Shown here in pieces: positions 45,176 to 54,793 of a stretch of 64,000 nucleotides of DNA. The stretch is from Kordiimonas laminariae. Lineage in GTDB: Bacteria > Pseudomonadota > Alphaproteobacteria > Sphingomonadales > Kordiimonadaceae. How positions within the stretch are numbered: the stretch's first letter is position 1; each line of letters begins with the position of its first letter. A program made the translations under genes and the position numbers. The notes beneath the pieces were generated by a model. It was given only the letters and a program-made list of their open reading frames with translations. It was not told the origin of the DNA and ran no database searches. Location of the stretch: the NCBI RefSeq assembly GCF_023008165.1, contig NZ_JAKQZA010000003.1:186001-250000 (forward strand), written 5' to 3'.

Positions 45176-45961
45176 GTGCAATTAATTCATAGTTTTATTG
45201 AAAGCTTGGAGGCTTGCCAGTCAAATCTTCAAGTCTGGGAAGAATTCCTGGAATTTATTAGAGAGCGTAATTTTACACACGCTTCCTATAGCTACGGCTA
45301 CGCCACCCGAGAAGTTCCTTCACATACTATTGAAGGCAGTTCTAATCTACTTCATGTGTCCTTAGCCGGTAAAAGCTGGATTACCAGTATTGATGCAACC
45401 GTTATTGAGGGATATCGAAAAAAACGCGCAAAAAATCTGGACCCAACCAGGAACTATCTTGTGTCACCTACATTGAAACCATCCTTTCACGGCAAAACAA
45501 AACTGGAACCAAACGACCCATTCTATGATGTTCGTTTTGAATTCATGGATCATATGCATGAAAATGGCCTTCGTTCCTTTCTACTTATTCCTATCAAACA
45601 TTTGTTTGGTCGTAATAATGCTGATGTCAGCCTTTTCTGTGATATGGAAGTAGAAGATTTAGAAAATCAAATCGCACCGTCGGCAGTAAATGAATGCCAT
45701 ATTGCTGCACTTTACATGCATACGGTTTTCCAAAATCATATGCGCTATGTTTATGCCGAAGCACTTGGCATTAAGGGCAGACCATATGAAGTTCTGCAAA
45801 AGCTACATGCCGGTTACACCAATACTCAAATCGGGGAAATGTTAGGCATGTCAACTCCCACCGTATCCTTTCACTTGAAAGAACTTCGAGAAACACTTGA
45901 TGTTGCATCAACACGCGAGATATTACCCACTGCCTTAAGGCACGGCATTCTGGATGGGTAA
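45176..45961 (+). CDS. LuxR-type transcriptional regulator
   Basis: 261 residues from a GTG start. The C-terminus has a clear LuxR helix-turn-helix: YEVLQKLHAGYTNTQIGEML then GMSTPTVSFHLKELRETLDV. The N-terminal 170 residues look like an autoinducer-binding type domain (aromatic and acidic residues around HASYSYGYATREVP and DPFYDVRFEFMDHMHENG) but the match is weak. No luxI gene is in the window, so it is a LuxR solo here. The signal is unknown. Transcribed before tusA. Confidence 0.8.
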   Translation: MQLIHSFIESLEACQSNLQVWEEFLEFIRERNFTHASYSYGYATREVPSHTIEGSSNLLHVSLAGKSWITSIDATVIEGYRKKRAKNLDPTRNYLVSPTLKPSFHGKTKLEPNDPFYDVRFEFMDHMHENGLRSFLLIPIKHLFGRNNADVSLFCDMEVEDLENQIAPSAVNECHIAALYMHTVFQNHMRYVYAEALGIKGRPYEVLQKLHAGYTNTQIGEMLGMSTPTVSFHLKELRETLDVASTREILPTALRHGILDG

Positions 45962-46046
45962 AATACCTAAATTCATTAACGTGCTATTGAGAATTTAATT
46001 TTAAAGTTATCTTAGTAGTATAGGCAGCGAGAGGATTGCCGGGTTA

Positions 46047-46304
46047 ATGAGTAAACATCCAAACAAAATTGCTGTTGAATTAGATGCAACGGGCCTTATG
46101 TGCCCTATGCCAGTGCTGCGTGCACGTAGATTTCTTGACGATATGACAGTTGGTGAAATTTTACAGGTAACAGCGTCTGATCCAGCATCGGTGCATGATA
46201 TGCCTGCTTTCTGCCGCATGGCAGGCCATAAGCTTTTAATGGCATATGTAGAAGACGACAATTATATCTTTGAAATTGAGAAATGCCTGCCCTCAGAGAC
46301 ATAG
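46047..46304 (+). CDS. TusA-like sulfurtransferase
   Basis: 85 residues with the TusA signature ELDATGLMCPMPVLRARRFL, where Cys is the sulfur carrier. The rest, VTASDPASVHDMPAFCRMAGH, is the usual SirA/TusA fold, with a second Cys in the FCRMAGH part. TusA proteins pass persulfide sulfur in tRNA thiolation, molybdopterin or sulfur oxidation. The adjacent TauE/SafE and TIGR02186 genes on the other strand suggest a sulfur-compound context. Confidence 0.9.
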   Translation: MSKHPNKIAVELDATGLMCPMPVLRARRFLDDMTVGEILQVTASDPASVHDMPAFCRMAGHKLLMAYVEDDNYIFEIEKCLPSET

Positions 46305-46312
46305 GGAAGAAA

Positions 46313-47074
46313 TTATTTCTTCCCTAAAACACCTGCAAGCCAGCCAGCGCTTAAAGCCACAACAACGGCGGTTAAACCGTATAAAAATGGTGATCCATGA
46401 GCGAAGTCATAAGCGGCCCGTTCGAAACCTTCTTTACCAACATCTAACTTGATACGACTGCGATCTTTGATTTTACCGTCCTGAAACAAAAACGTTTCAA
46501 CAATAAAATCACCAACGGGTACGTTCGCTGGCAAGTGGATATCTGTCCTGAAAAGCCCCTGCGTTAGCTTGGTAACGCTATCAAGTTCCTGGCGGAACAA
46601 TTCTTCTCCAGCACGAAGGCGGAAAAGAGCCTCTCTAAAAGCGGGCTCGGGGGCTGCTACATCATCACCTGAGCGCACAACAAGTGGTAGGTAATCAAAC
46701 CCAATACCGTATTTTTCAAACACAGCTGCCGGAGCAATTTCATCCAGGGACGCAGTTGCAGCAACAGCATAATACCCTGGGGCAGACGGGAAAGTGATAT
46801 TCTGGTTATTAACCCAGATAACGCCAACCCTTTCTTTCTTGCGCACCACAGTTTCGCTATTTGGTCCGCGGACCACCACAACAACTTCATAAGGTGCACT
46901 ATCTGGGTCCTTGAGCGATGTGCCCACCGCCCCAAACAAGATCAACTGTGCACCATCAAAACTGTAACGTATCTCAATTTTATTGTTCGAGAGATCGGTT
47001 ACCAAAGCCATGGCGGGCGACGGTAAAACCACAGTTACAAACAGCATATAAATAAGAACAAGCAGACGCATCAA
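46313..47074 (-). CDS. TIGR02186 family membrane protein
   Basis: 253 residues with an N-terminal signal or anchor and a C-terminal membrane helix (LYGLTAVVVALSAGWLAGVLG). This is the alphaproteobacterial transmembrane family TIGR02186 (Alph_Pro_TM) that is repeatedly found next to TauE/SafE permeases. The bulk (about 25-225) is predicted periplasmic and beta-rich, with GPNSETVVRKKERVGVIWVN typical. Function unknown. Its ATG overlaps the end of the TauE/SafE gene (ATGA). Confidence 0.85.
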   Translation of the reverse strand: MMRLLVLIYMLFVTVVLPSPAMALVTDLSNNKIEIRYSFDGAQLILFGAVGTSLKDPDSAPYEVVVVVRGPNSETVVRKKERVGVIWVNNQNITFPSAPGYYAVAATASLDEIAPAAVFEKYGIGFDYLPLVVRSGDDVAAPEPAFREALFRLRAGEELFRQELDSVTKLTQGLFRTDIHLPANVPVGDFIVETFLFQDGKIKDRSRIKLDVGKEGFERAAYDFAHGSPFLYGLTAVVVALSAGWLAGVLGKK

Positions 47075-48009
47075 TGACCACCCTGCTCTGCTGCTTCTGC
47101 AACACTGTATAGTTCTTCTGGCTCAATCACCAATCCAAAGCCCATCTTGATACACACGCCTAACACCATAACAGCAAGAAGTGCTCGCAGCTGCTCGCCT
47201 TTCATTTTAAGGCCAACACGCGCTCCAACTTGTGCGCCAATCACCGCGCCGAACAACAATAGAACTGCAAGGAAGATATCCACTGTTTGGGTATTCACTG
47301 AATGGAAGATTGTGGTTAGTGCTGTAACGAAAATAATCTGGAACAGAGATGTTCCCACAACCACATTGGTCGGCATACCAAGGATATAAATCATGGCTGG
47401 AACCATGATGAAACCACCACCAACACCCATAATCGCCGCTAAAACACCCACAAGCATACCAATAGCAAGTGGCAGGATTGCAGAAATATAAAGGCGAGAT
47501 TTACGGAAACGCATCTTAAATGGCAGTGCATGTATCCAGGCTTTATGACGATCTTCCCGAGAAAGCTTTGGCGGCACATATCCTGTATACTGACGGTATA
47601 TGGCCCGCATACTTTCCCAGAACATCAAACCACCAACAGATCCAAGGAAAACCACGTAAGCAAGGGCGATCATCAGATCAACCTGCCCCAGTGATTTCAG
47701 ATATGTAAAGACCTGTGCCCCAAAGAAGGAACCAATAGCACCGCCCACAATAAGGACCGCTCCCATCTTTACGTCCACACCTTGCCTTCGCCAGTGCGCC
47801 AGCGCACCCGATACAGAAGCTGCAGTAATTTCATTGGATTCAGTCGCCACAGCAACAGCAGGCGGCACGCCAGAAAAAATTAACAGCGGTGTCATAAGGA
47901 AACCGCCACCAACTCCAAACATGCCTGAAAGAAAGCCAACAACAGCCCCCATTCCAATCACCAAAAATATGTTCATGGAGAGTTCGGCAATCGGCAGATA
48001 AAGAGGCAT
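47071..48009 (-). CDS. TauE/SafE family sulfite/organosulfur exporter
   Basis: 312 residues, eight or nine membrane segments. TauE/SafE repeats GFLSGMFGVGGGFLMTPLLIF and GVLAAIMGVGGGFIMVPAMIY are both present. Family members export sulfite or related anions. A start at 47976 (MNIFLVIGMG) is an alternative. First gene of the pair with TIGR02186. Substrate unproven. Confidence 0.9.
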   Translation of the reverse strand: MPLYLPIAELSMNIFLVIGMGAVVGFLSGMFGVGGGFLMTPLLIFSGVPPAVAVATESNEITAASVSGALAHWRRQGVDVKMGAVLIVGGAIGSFFGAQVFTYLKSLGQVDLMIALAYVVFLGSVGGLMFWESMRAIYRQYTGYVPPKLSREDRHKAWIHALPFKMRFRKSRLYISAILPLAIGMLVGVLAAIMGVGGGFIMVPAMIYILGMPTNVVVGTSLFQIIFVTALTTIFHSVNTQTVDIFLAVLLLFGAVIGAQVGARVGLKMKGEQLRALLAVMVLGVCIKMGFGLVIEPEELYSVAEAAEQGGH

Positions 48010-48274
48010 ACTGTTTTGGCCCTGAAAATAGCATGAAGTACGGAAGAAGGTCCGGTACCTGACATTCAGTTATTCTTAATACCCTAAGCTAAAAATAGAA
48101 TTAAGATCAATCCCGCATAAGGTCTTTTATGCAATTCAGATAAGTTTTTTTATCTATTCAAACCCGAAAACCACACGATTCGGTGACTTTCCGTTATCTC
48201 TTACTATCTTTCTTGGCTCAAAACCCCCAATTCCTTCGGGAATCCAGTGCCTTATAAAAGTGACTGAGAAACAC

Positions 48275-48319
48275 TTGACGTTAACGTCAACGGAACATAT
48301 TTTAATGTTCAGCATTAAA
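48275..48319 (+). promoter_or_regulatory. Candidate promoter and operator of the MerR/beta-oxidation locus
   Basis: TTGACGTTAACGTCAA at 48275-48290 is a perfect 16-base palindrome whose first six bases serve as a -35 box; TATTTT follows at 48298 after 17 bases. A second dyad, TTTAATG-TTCAG-CATTAAA, lies at 48301-48319. The palindrome resembles operators of LiuR-type MerR repressors (TTTACGTNNACGTAAA-like). Upstream, 48010-48274 shows no gene and no other clear element. Confidence 0.6.
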
Positions 48320-48329
48320 GGATGGTTTC

Positions 48330-48776
48330 ATGTCAAAACAAGAAAACAGAACCTATTCAATTCAGGATCTCGCAACCGAGTTCCACATAACCCCCCGGAC
48401 CTTGCGGCACTATGAAGAGCAAGGGCTCATCGCACCGCAGCGCCAAGGCCAAACACGTGTCTATAGCGGTGCTGACCGCGCCCGCCTTTCCTGGATACTC
48501 CGAGGTAAGCGAGTTGGTTTCTCCCTCGCTGAGGTAGGTGAGATGTTGGACTTGTATGATATTGGCGATGGCCGCCAAACCCAACGTGAAGTCGCTGAAA
48601 ACCGTTGCCGCGAAAGAATAACAGCCTTGAAGGCCCAACGGGACGATATTAACGCAACCATCGTGGAGCTCGAAGGCTTCTGCGATCTGCTTTCCAATTT
48701 GAAACGCTGTGAAAAAACCGGCCAGTGGGTTGATACCACAACCGGCGAAATCATGAGCAGCTTCAACCCTGAATAA
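48330..48776 (+). CDS. MerR-family transcriptional regulator (LiuR-like)
   Basis: 148 residues. A MerR winged helix-turn-helix leads: YSIQDLATEFHITPRTLRHYEEQGLI, then RQGQTRVYSGADRARL. A long coiled-coil dimerisation helix follows (REVAENRCRERITALKAQRDD). The C-terminus is short, with only single Cys residues, so it lacks a metal-sensing motif. It precedes beta-oxidation genes, as LiuR and its kin do in acyl-CoA catabolism. Effector, perhaps an acyl-CoA, is inference. Confidence 0.9.
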   Translation: MSKQENRTYSIQDLATEFHITPRTLRHYEEQGLIAPQRQGQTRVYSGADRARLSWILRGKRVGFSLAEVGEMLDLYDIGDGRQTQREVAENRCRERITALKAQRDDINATIVELEGFCDLLSNLKRCEKTGQWVDTTTGEIMSSFNPE

Positions 48777-48813
48777 ACAAATTAATAAGATCTCAACATA
48801 GATAGGAACACCC

Positions 48814-50607
48814 ATGCCAAGCTATAAGGCCCCTGTAAAGGACATGAGTTTCGTTTTGAATGAAGTGCTGAACCTCAGCCAGTATTCACACCTTCCGGGT
48901 TACGATGAAGCAACCCCTGATCTAATCTCCGCTATTCTTGAAGAAGGTGCGAAGCTTTGTGAAAACGAACTAGCCCCCCTTAACCTTTCAGGTGACCAAG
49001 AAGGCTGTCACCGCGCAGAAGACGGTTCTGTAACAACACCGAAAGGCTTCAAAGAAGCATACGCAAAATATACTGAAGGTGGCTGGCCTGGCCTTACAGA
49101 AAACCCAGATTTCGGCGGTCAAGGCATGCCTCACACACTTGGTTTCTGTCTTGAGGAAATGATGGTGTCTTCAAACATGGCGTTTGCTATGTATCCTGGC
49201 CTTACAGCTGGTGCACGTGCTGCTATCAATATTGATGGTACTGACGAGCAAAAGCAAACATACCTGCCGAAAATGATTTCTGGTGAGTGGACAGGTACCA
49301 TGAACTTGACTGAACCACACTGTGGCACAGATCTTGGTATGCTGCGCACTAAAGCAGAACCAAATGATGATGGCTCCTATGCAATCTCCGGCACGAAGAT
49401 TTTTATCTCAGCCGGTGAACACGACATGGCTGATAACATCATCCACCTTGTTCTTGCACGCTTGCCAGATGCGCCAAAAGGCGTGAAAGGTATTTCGCTC
49501 TTCATCGTGCCGAAATTCAATCTGAATGAAGATGGCTCCGTTGGTGAGAAGAACGGCGTCTCTTGTGGTTCCATTGAAGAAAAAATGGGTATTCACGGTA
49601 ACTCTACTTGTGTGATGAACTATGACAACGCGAAGGGTTTCTTACTAGGCGAACCTCACAAAGGCCTGCGCTCTATGTTCATCATGATGAACGCTGCACG
49701 TATTGGTGTTGCTGTTCAGGGTTATGGCCTTTCTGAAGTTGCTTACCAAAACGCTGTTGAGTATGCGAAAGACCGTATCCAAGGCCGTGCCCTTACTGGC
49801 CCTAAAATGCCGGAAAAAGCAGCTGATTCCATTATAGTACATCCAGATGTACGCCGTAACCTTATGAACGCCCGCTCTTTCAATGAAGCAGCGCGCGCGG
49901 CAGCTATGTGGTGTGCACTTCTTGTTGATGTATCACATAACGAACCTGACGAAGAAAAACGCCAGTGGGCAGATGATATCGTTGGTCTTCTAACTCCTGT
50001 GATGAAGGGCGTGTTTACCGATCGCGGTTTTGAATATTGCGCTAGCTCGCAGCAAGTATTTGGCGGCCACGGTTATATCTCTGAATGGGGTATGGAACAG
50101 TTTGTCCGTGATGCACGTATTACTCAAATTTATGAAGGTGCAAACGGTATTCAGGCGCTTGATCTTGTGGGCCGTAAACTTCCCGCAAATGGTGGTCGCG
50201 GCATTCAGGCTTTCTTCAGCTATGTAGGCAAATTCCTGTCTGCCAACAAAGAGAACGAAAAGCTTGCTGATTTCGTGAAACCACTCAGCAAAGCACTGAC
50301 TGATCTTCAAACAGCAACAATGTGGCTTGTGCAAAATGGTATGGCAAACCCAGATAATGCTGGTGCCGCTTCTACACCATATATGCACCTGTTTGGCCAT
50401 GTACTCCTTGGTTTCCAGTGGGCACAAATTGCAAAAATTGCAACTGAACAACTGGACGCAGGCACAAGTGACCCTACCTTCTATGAAAACAAGTTAATCA
50501 CAGGCCGTTATTACATGAACCGCCGCATGCCGGAAACTGCAGCCCTTCTTGGTGAACTGCAAACGGGTGCAGAAGATGTAATGGCGCTTGACGCAGCAAA
50601 TTTCTAA
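48814..50607 (+). CDS. Acyl-CoA dehydrogenase with C-terminal extension
   Basis: 597 residues, the long acyl-CoA dehydrogenase type with an extra C-terminal domain (FadE12-like). Substrate and FAD contacts are [18 protein letters not shown] and the helix with [16 protein letters not shown] near residue 440, holding the usual catalytic Glu region. The extension from about 470 to the end is alpha-helical. It introduces the trans-2 double bond in beta-oxidation. Starts 37 bases after merR and leads the fatty-acid operon. Confidence 0.95.
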   Translation: MPSYKAPVKDMSFVLNEVLNLSQYSHLPGYDEATPDLISAILEEGAKLCENELAPLNLSGDQEGCHRAEDGSVTTPKGFKEAYAKYTEGGWPGLTENPDFGGQGMPHTLGFCLEEMMVSSNMAFAMYPGLTAGARAAINIDGTDEQKQTYLPKMISGEWTGTMNLTEPHCGTDLGMLRTKAEPNDDGSYAISGTKIFISAGEHDMADNIIHLVLARLPDAPKGVKGISLFIVPKFNLNEDGSVGEKNGVSCGSIEEKMGIHGNSTCVMNYDNAKGFLLGEPHKGLRSMFIMMNAARIGVAVQGYGLSEVAYQNAVEYAKDRIQGRALTGPKMPEKAADSIIVHPDVRRNLMNARSFNEAARAAAMWCALLVDVSHNEPDEEKRQWADDIVGLLTPVMKGVFTDRGFEYCASSQQVFGGHGYISEWGMEQFVRDARITQIYEGANGIQALDLVGRKLPANGGRGIQAFFSYVGKFLSANKENEKLADFVKPLSKALTDLQTATMWLVQNGMANPDNAGAASTPYMHLFGHVLLGFQWAQIAKIATEQLDAGTSDPTFYENKLITGRYYMNRRMPETAALLGELQTGAEDVMALDAANF

Positions 50608-50638
50608 GCCGCTTGGCACACTGAAAGGGATATTAAGA

Positions 50639-51844
50639 ATGACTGATGCTTATATTTATGATGCTATCAGAACACCGCGCGGACGCGGTCGTAAAGATGG
50701 CTCGCTCCACGAAATTACACCAGTTCAGCTTGCCACTCAGGCGCTAGAAGCAATTCGTGACCGCAACGACCTTGATACATCTGTTGTAGACGATGTGGTT
50801 CTTGGTTGTGTGGCTCCGGTTGGTGAGCAAGGTTCAAACATTGCACGTGTTGCAGCGATCAATGCTGGTTACGCAGAAACTGTTGCAGGCTTCCAGCTGA
50901 ACCGTTTTTGTGCGTCTGGCCTTGAAGCTGTGAACGTAGCAGCAGCAAAAGTTATGTCTGGTGAAGCAGATATGGCAATCGGCGGCGGTGTTGAAAGCAT
51001 GTCACGCGTACCAATGGGGTCTGATGGCGGCGCATGGCCGATGGATCCATCTGTAGCGTTCGACAGCTACTTCGTACCACAAGGTATTTCAGCTGATCTT
51101 ATTGCAACAAAATACGGCTATAGCCGTGATGATGTGGATGCATACGCTGTTGAATCCCAGAACCGTGCGAAAGCATCTTGGGATGATAACCGTTTTGCAA
51201 AATCCATCGTGCCAGTGAAAGACGTTGTAGGCATGACTGTGCTGGACCATGATGAGTTCATGCGCCCTGAAACAACAATGCAGTCTCTTGGCGCTCTTAA
51301 GCCATCTTTCGTACAGATGGGTGAATTCGGTTTTGATAACGTTGCAATCCAGAAATACCCAGAAATTGAACGTATCAATCACGTACACCATGCTGGTAAC
51401 TCATCCGGTATCGTAGACGGCTCTTCCGCCATTCTCGTTGGCACAAAAGAAATGGGTGAAAAGCTTGGCCTTAAGGCACGTGCTCGCATCCGCTCGATGG
51501 CATCTGTTGGTTCTGAGCCAACAATCATGCTTACAGGCCCATCTTTCGCGGCAGAGAAAGCACTGAAACGTGCTGGCATGAGCACATCAGATATTGATGT
51601 TTGGGAACTGAACGAAGCGTTCGCTTCTGTTGTTCTGCGCTTTATGGAAGCACTGAATATTGATCACAGCGACATCAACGTAAACGGTGGTGCTATCGCG
51701 ATGGGTCACCCACTTGGTGCAACTGGTTCCATGATCCTTGGTACTGTTCTTGATGAGCTTGAGCGTTCAAACAAAGAAACAGCGCTTGCTACACTTTGTA
51801 TTGGTGCAGGCATGGGTACAGCAACAATCATCGAACGCGTTTAA
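50639..51844 (+). CDS. Acetyl-CoA C-acyltransferase (thiolase)
   Basis: 401 residues from the ATG at 50639; an in-frame ATG at 50588 lies inside the preceding gene and is less likely. The thiolase Cys nucleophile is in [14 protein letters not shown] (near 90), the acid-base His in [15 protein letters not shown], and the second Cys in LCIGAGMG. It performs the thiolytic cleavage of beta-oxidation. Second gene of the operon, 31 bases after the dehydrogenase. Confidence 0.96.
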   Translation: MTDAYIYDAIRTPRGRGRKDGSLHEITPVQLATQALEAIRDRNDLDTSVVDDVVLGCVAPVGEQGSNIARVAAINAGYAETVAGFQLNRFCASGLEAVNVAAAKVMSGEADMAIGGGVESMSRVPMGSDGGAWPMDPSVAFDSYFVPQGISADLIATKYGYSRDDVDAYAVESQNRAKASWDDNRFAKSIVPVKDVVGMTVLDHDEFMRPETTMQSLGALKPSFVQMGEFGFDNVAIQKYPEIERINHVHHAGNSSGIVDGSSAILVGTKEMGEKLGLKARARIRSMASVGSEPTIMLTGPSFAAEKALKRAGMSTSDIDVWELNEAFASVVLRFMEALNIDHSDINVNGGAIAMGHPLGATGSMILGTVLDELERSNKETALATLCIGAGMGTATIIERV

Positions 51845-51876
51845 TCGCCAACTGATATTTTCGGGGATATTTGAAA

Positions 51877-54087
51877 ATGACTGAAACAATTCGTTTTGAA
51901 GTAGATGGCGATGGCATTGCACTTCTAACAATCGATCTGCCAAACACAGGCATGAACGTATTCAACGCACAGCTTATCGAAGACCTGGACACATGTGTGG
52001 ATAAGGTTCTTGCTGATGATGCGATCAAAGGTGCGGTTATCACATCTGGTAAGCCGGCGTTCCTTGCGGGTGCTGACCTAAACATGCTTGGCGGCCAGGC
52101 TGGCGGCGATGCAACACCAGAAGAAGCTTTTGAAAGCGCTTTCCGCTTGAATAAAATCCTTCGCAAGATGGAAACAGGCGACAAGAACCGTAAAGTTCTA
52201 GCAAAAGAAGGTACAAAACCTTTTGCAGCCGCTGTTAACGGCCTTGCGCTTGGTGGTGGTTTCGAACTCGTTCTTGGTTGTCACTACCGCGTGCTTGCAG
52301 ACGTACCTAGCATGCAGCTTGGTTTCCCAGAAGTTCAAGTTGGCCTGCTTCCAGGTGCTGGCGGTACACAGCGTCTACCACGCCTGATTGGTATTCAGGC
52401 AGCAGCACAAGCAATTACAACAGGCAAGCCTTTCAAAGGCCAAATGGCTGTTGGTCTTGGTATTGCTCAGGAAATCGCACCGCTTGAAGATGTGGTAACG
52501 AAAGCCAAAGAATGGGTTAAAAAATCTCCTTCTGCGCTCGCTCCGTGGGATAAGAAAGGCTTCAAATACCCAGGTGGTTCTGGCGCAATGCACCCAGGCA
52601 GCGTGCAAACATTTGTTGGTGCGAACGCTATGGCTCAAAAGCAAACACAGCATAACTACCCTGCGGTTCAGGCGATCCTTTCTTGCCTGTTTGAAGGTGG
52701 TGTTGTTGATTTCGATACAGCGATCCGTATTGAAAGCAAATACTTCATGAGCCTTCTTGCTGATCCGGTTGCCGGCAACATGATCCGCAGCCTGTTCATC
52801 AACAAGCAAGCAGTTGAAAAAGGTTCCCTTCGCCCTGAAGGTATCGAGCGCAAGAAAGTGAAGCGTCTTGGTATGCTTGGTGCTGGTCTTATGGGTGCTG
52901 GTGTTGCTTATGTTTCTGCGAAAGTAGGCATGGAAGTTGTGCTGTTAGACCGCGACGAAGCATCTGCCGAAAAAGGTAAAGACTACAGCCGTAACCTTGT
53001 GAAAAAAGGTGTTGAGCGCGGTAAGGTTTCTCAGGAAAAAGGCGACGCACTTCTAGAGCGCATTACAACAACATCTGATTATGCTGACCTTAAAGACTGT
53101 GATTTGATCATCGAAGCAGTGTTTGAAGCAGAAGACATCAAGAAAGATGTAACCGAGAAAACAGAAGCCGTTATTGGTGATGATATTGTGTTTGCATCAA
53201 ACACATCCACACTGCCAATTACTGGTCTCGCGAAAAACTTCTCTCGCCCGCACCAGTTCATCGGTATTCACTTCTTCTCACCAGTAGACAAGATGCCTCT
53301 TGTTGAAATCATCATGGGTGAGAAAACTGATGATGCAACACTTGCTCTAGCGCTTGACTATGTAAGCCAGATCAAGAAAACACCAATCGTTGTGAACGAT
53401 AGCCGTGGTTTCTACACAAGCCGCTGTTTCGGCACATACGTAACCGAAGGTTACGCGATGGTGAAAGAAGGCGTGAACCCTGCGCTTATCGAAAACGCTG
53501 GTAAGATGGCTGGTATGCCTGTTGGCCCACTTGCTGTGGGTGATGAGGTTGCGCTTGATCTATCCTACAAAGTGGGTATGGCAACGAAGAAGGCGCTTGG
53601 TGACGCATACGTAGAAAGCCCGGCAGACGGTTTCGTTGAGAAAATGGTTGTTGATCTAGAGCGTTTCGGCCGCAAGAACGGCAAGGGTAACTATGTGTAT
53701 CCTGAAGACGGTGGTAAGAAATACCTGTGGCCTGGCCTTCAGGATCATTTCCCGCTATCCGACGAGCAACCAACTGTAGACGAAGTAAAATCACGTTTCA
53801 TGGTTCGCCAGGCTGTGGAAGCAGCTCGCTGCTTTGAAGAAGGCGTTCTTATTGATGCCTCCTCCGGCGATATCGGTGCGATCTTCGGCTGGGGCTTTGC
53901 ACCATTCACAGGTGGCCCGTTCAGCTTTATTGACACATACGGTGTTGCTGAATTCGTAGCTGAAGCAGACCGCCTTGCTCAAGCATACGGCGCACGCTTC
54001 ACACCACCGCAAATGCTGCGCGATATGGCTAAAAAAGGTGAAACTTTCTACAGCAAAGGCGACACACGAGGCCGCCTCGCTGCATAA
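51877..54087 (+). CDS. FadJ/FadB-type 3-hydroxyacyl-CoA dehydrogenase/enoyl-CoA hydratase
   Basis: 736 residues. N-terminal enoyl-CoA hydratase/isomerase domain (about 10-190, with AVNGLALGGGFELVLGCHYRV) and a 3-hydroxyacyl-CoA dehydrogenase part beginning LGMLGAGLMGAGVAYVSAKVG (NAD loop GxGxxG), with the helical C-terminal domain to the end (PFTGGPFSFIDTYG). It hydrates and then oxidises enoyl-CoA. With the dehydrogenase and thiolase this completes one beta-oxidation cycle in one operon, ending in a strong terminator. Confidence 0.96.
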   Translation: MTETIRFEVDGDGIALLTIDLPNTGMNVFNAQLIEDLDTCVDKVLADDAIKGAVITSGKPAFLAGADLNMLGGQAGGDATPEEAFESAFRLNKILRKMETGDKNRKVLAKEGTKPFAAAVNGLALGGGFELVLGCHYRVLADVPSMQLGFPEVQVGLLPGAGGTQRLPRLIGIQAAAQAITTGKPFKGQMAVGLGIAQEIAPLEDVVTKAKEWVKKSPSALAPWDKKGFKYPGGSGAMHPGSVQTFVGANAMAQKQTQHNYPAVQAILSCLFEGGVVDFDTAIRIESKYFMSLLADPVAGNMIRSLFINKQAVEKGSLRPEGIERKKVKRLGMLGAGLMGAGVAYVSAKVGMEVVLLDRDEASAEKGKDYSRNLVKKGVERGKVSQEKGDALLERITTTSDYADLKDCDLIIEAVFEAEDIKKDVTEKTEAVIGDDIVFASNTSTLPITGLAKNFSRPHQFIGIHFFSPVDKMPLVEIIMGEKTDDATLALALDYVSQIKKTPIVVNDSRGFYTSRCFGTYVTEGYAMVKEGVNPALIENAGKMAGMPVGPLAVGDEVALDLSYKVGMATKKALGDAYVESPADGFVEKMVVDLERFGRKNGKGNYVYPEDGGKKYLWPGLQDHFPLSDEQPTVDEVKSRFMVRQAVEAARCFEEGVLIDASSGDIGAIFGWGFAPFTGGPFSFIDTYGVAEFVAEADRLAQAYGARFTPPQMLRDMAKKGETFYSKGDTRGRLAA

Positions 54088-54108
54088 ACCAGCTAAAAAT
54101 TAGCCAAA

Positions 54109-54136
54109 AGAAAAGGTCGCTTCGGCGGCCTTTTTT
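54109..54136 (+). terminator. Terminator after the beta-oxidation operon
   Basis: AAAAGGTCGC, loop TTCG, GCGGCC, then TTTTTT. A short stable stem with a UUCG tetraloop and one G-U pair, 22 bases after the stop. Confidence 0.92.
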
Positions 54137-54338
54137 ATTGGAAAATCCTGCACCATAAGGGGGTGGCGCAGGCTCGTAAGCTAAGGTAAATGAACCACCT
54201 GAAAACCGAGCGATTCTAATGAATGAGCCAATACAAGGGAAAAGAGTGGCTCAATCATTACTCTATTTGACGACAACTAACCTCTTCACATTCCAAAAGA
54301 ATTTTCTAAGCCGCAATTATTTTTCAAAAACTTCTTGC

Positions 54339-54396
54339 TTTTATGTTGTTCCATATGTACCCCTTAATCACACGGTACATATGGAACAACATAAAA
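54339..54396. repeat. Perfect 23-bp inverted repeat ending at the GntR start codon
   Basis: Left arm 54339-54361 (starts TTTTATGTTGTTCC) and right arm 54374-54396 are exact complements, separated by 12 bases (CCTTAATCACAC). The right arm ends at the base before the ATG of the next gene, leaving no room for a ribosome site. The rest of the gap (54137-54338) shows TTGACG at 54267 but no other clear element. Likely operator or translation-control hairpin. Confidence 0.75.
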
Positions 54397-54792
54397 ATGC
54401 AAATAATGATAGACATCGACAGCAACACTCCAATGTTCGCCCAGCTGATTGAACAGATCAAAAAGGCGGTGCAGACGGATTCCATCAAGCCGGGAGATGG
54501 ATTGCCTTCAATCAGGCAGCTCGCCAACGACTTGAATGTGAACAATAAAACAGTGGCAAAAGCATACCAATTGCTCGAGCGCGACAATGTTATTCAAACC
54601 AAGGGCTACAGAGGCACCTTTGTGCATCCTGATGCCAAGGCAAACTGTAGCTTTGATTTGAATGCATGGGTTTTTGAAAAACTCAGCGAGACGATAGAGA
54701 CACTCCGAAAAGCAGGTGCAACAGACAGTGAAATCCGTATCGCCTTCGGGGATGTAATCAACAATAGAACCTTCAAAGAAAAAGAGGCGTAA
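54397..54792 (+). CDS. GntR-family regulator, YtrA-like
   Basis: 131 residues (ATG at 54397; 54406 is an alternative start, both without a Shine-Dalgarno). A GntR winged helix-turn-helix fills the first 75 residues: IDIDSNTPMFAQLIEQIKKAV, LPSIRQLANDLNVNNKTVAK, AYQLLERDNVIQTKGYRGTF. The C-terminal tail of about 50 residues is a helix, with no FCD or UTRA sensor domain, as in the YtrA subfamily. YtrA regulators usually control the membrane-protein operon they belong to. The next gene starts one base after its stop. Confidence 0.85.
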   Translation: MQIMIDIDSNTPMFAQLIEQIKKAVQTDSIKPGDGLPSIRQLANDLNVNNKTVAKAYQLLERDNVIQTKGYRGTFVHPDAKANCSFDLNAWVFEKLSETIETLRKAGATDSEIRIAFGDVINNRTFKEKEA

Positions 54793-54793
54793 C

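Noticed and set aside
54219-54452. Forward frame of 77 codons across the inverted repeat
   Set aside because: It crosses the repeat and the GntR start in another frame, has low-complexity composition and no support.
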